Of a stretch of DNA of 64,000 nt, positions 63,824 to 64,000 are shown piece by piece (positions within the stretch are counted from its first letter, which is position 1; each line of letters begins with the position of its first letter). The DNA comes from JAJEEA01 sp965116765 (GTDB lineage: Bacteria > Acidobacteriota > Vicinamibacteria > Vicinamibacterales > UBA8438), in assembly GCA_965116765.1 (NCBI GenBank), contig OZ220718.1, positions 5,580,001 to 5,644,000 on the forward strand. The letters run 5' to 3'. A program made the translations under genes and the position numbers. The notes beneath the pieces are model-generated. The model was not told where the DNA came from and made no database searches. It saw nothing but the letters and a program-made list of their open reading frames with translations.

Positions 63824-64000
63824 TCATCCGTCCCGCGTCTGACGCGCGCGCAGCTCGCCGGCGATAGCGCCGCCGACGACCAGGACGACGGCTACCGCTC
63901 CGGTCCCGAGCAGGGCGGGCGCGGCCGACATCGGCACGAGACCACGGGTCGCCAGGAACAACGCCATCCCCGCCGCGCCGCCGAGGAGCCAGCCGACCCC
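63824..64000 (-). CDS. Membrane protein, N-terminus beyond window
   Basis: Only the last 58 residues are visible, entering from the right edge. They hold one and a half hydrophobic segments (GVGWLLGGAAGMALFLATRG, then LLGTGAVAVVLVVGGAIAGE) and a short basic end (LRARQTRDG). It is a small integral membrane protein of unknown family. Confidence 0.55.
   Translation of the reverse strand, partial: GVGWLLGGAAGMALFLATRGLVPMSAAPALLGTGAVAVVLVVGGAIAGELRARQTRDG

Overview
The window is uniformly GC-rich and gene-dense. It looks like a chromosomal segment of an Acidobacteriota bacterium, most plausibly of the Vicinamibacteria type. This is an inference from gene content: a secreted VWA protein of the kind common in acidobacteria, a DUF5916 outer-membrane-type protein, a secreted protein family expanded in acidobacteria, and an abundance of secreted hydrolases and lipoproteins. 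LpxC and lipoproteins point to a diderm cell. No rRNA, tRNA, CRISPR array, prophage or complete insertion sequence was seen.

Layout. 1-10.9 kb is accessory: a partial amidohydrolase, two tiny membrane/coiled-coil proteins, a DUF5916 protein, VapBC, a secreted protein, a GMC oxidoreductase, PhzF, DUF2283 and a DUF4143 ATPase. 11-27 kb is metabolic and secreted: malate synthase G, PxpA, ApaG, Aat, an M28 peptidase, an amidase-CHRD fusion, a VWA protein, an AbgT transporter, a 2Fe-2S ferredoxin, a DapA-like aldolase, NlpC/P60, an HNH nuclease and a beta-propeller. 27-41 kb is housekeeping: uvrA, lpxC, a sigma factor/STAS operon, lysA, tmk, comF, then the conserved rplU-rpmA-obg-nadD-rsfS block. 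40-59 kb holds dprA-topA-trmFO-xerC and hslV-hslU, a conserved block split here by about 8 kb (serine hydrolase, BrnTA, ABC-F, ECF sigma/anti-sigma, lipoprotein, APC permease). 59-64 kb has FAH, a transaldolase-like protein, an acyl-CoA carboxylase beta subunit, a Uma2 nuclease and a partial membrane protein.

The most striking feature is an interspersed two-hairpin repeat of about 84 bp. It occurs at about a dozen places on both strands, once as a four-unit tandem array and twice in a long form carrying a shared internal module of about 200 bp. It sits at gene 3' ends. Nine genes meet its first hairpin in the same reading frame, so that either a TAG abuts the hairpin or the hairpin itself supplies the tail E-S-A-P-stop or a close variant. 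No transposase or REP-associated tyrosine transposase is in the window.

Several otherwise intact genes (GMC oxidoreductase, uvrA, obg, rplU, carboxylase beta subunit, brnT) are interrupted by single-base indels, five deletions and one insertion, mostly in or beside G/C runs. I read these mainly as assembly or sequencing errors, so each is annotated as one gene.
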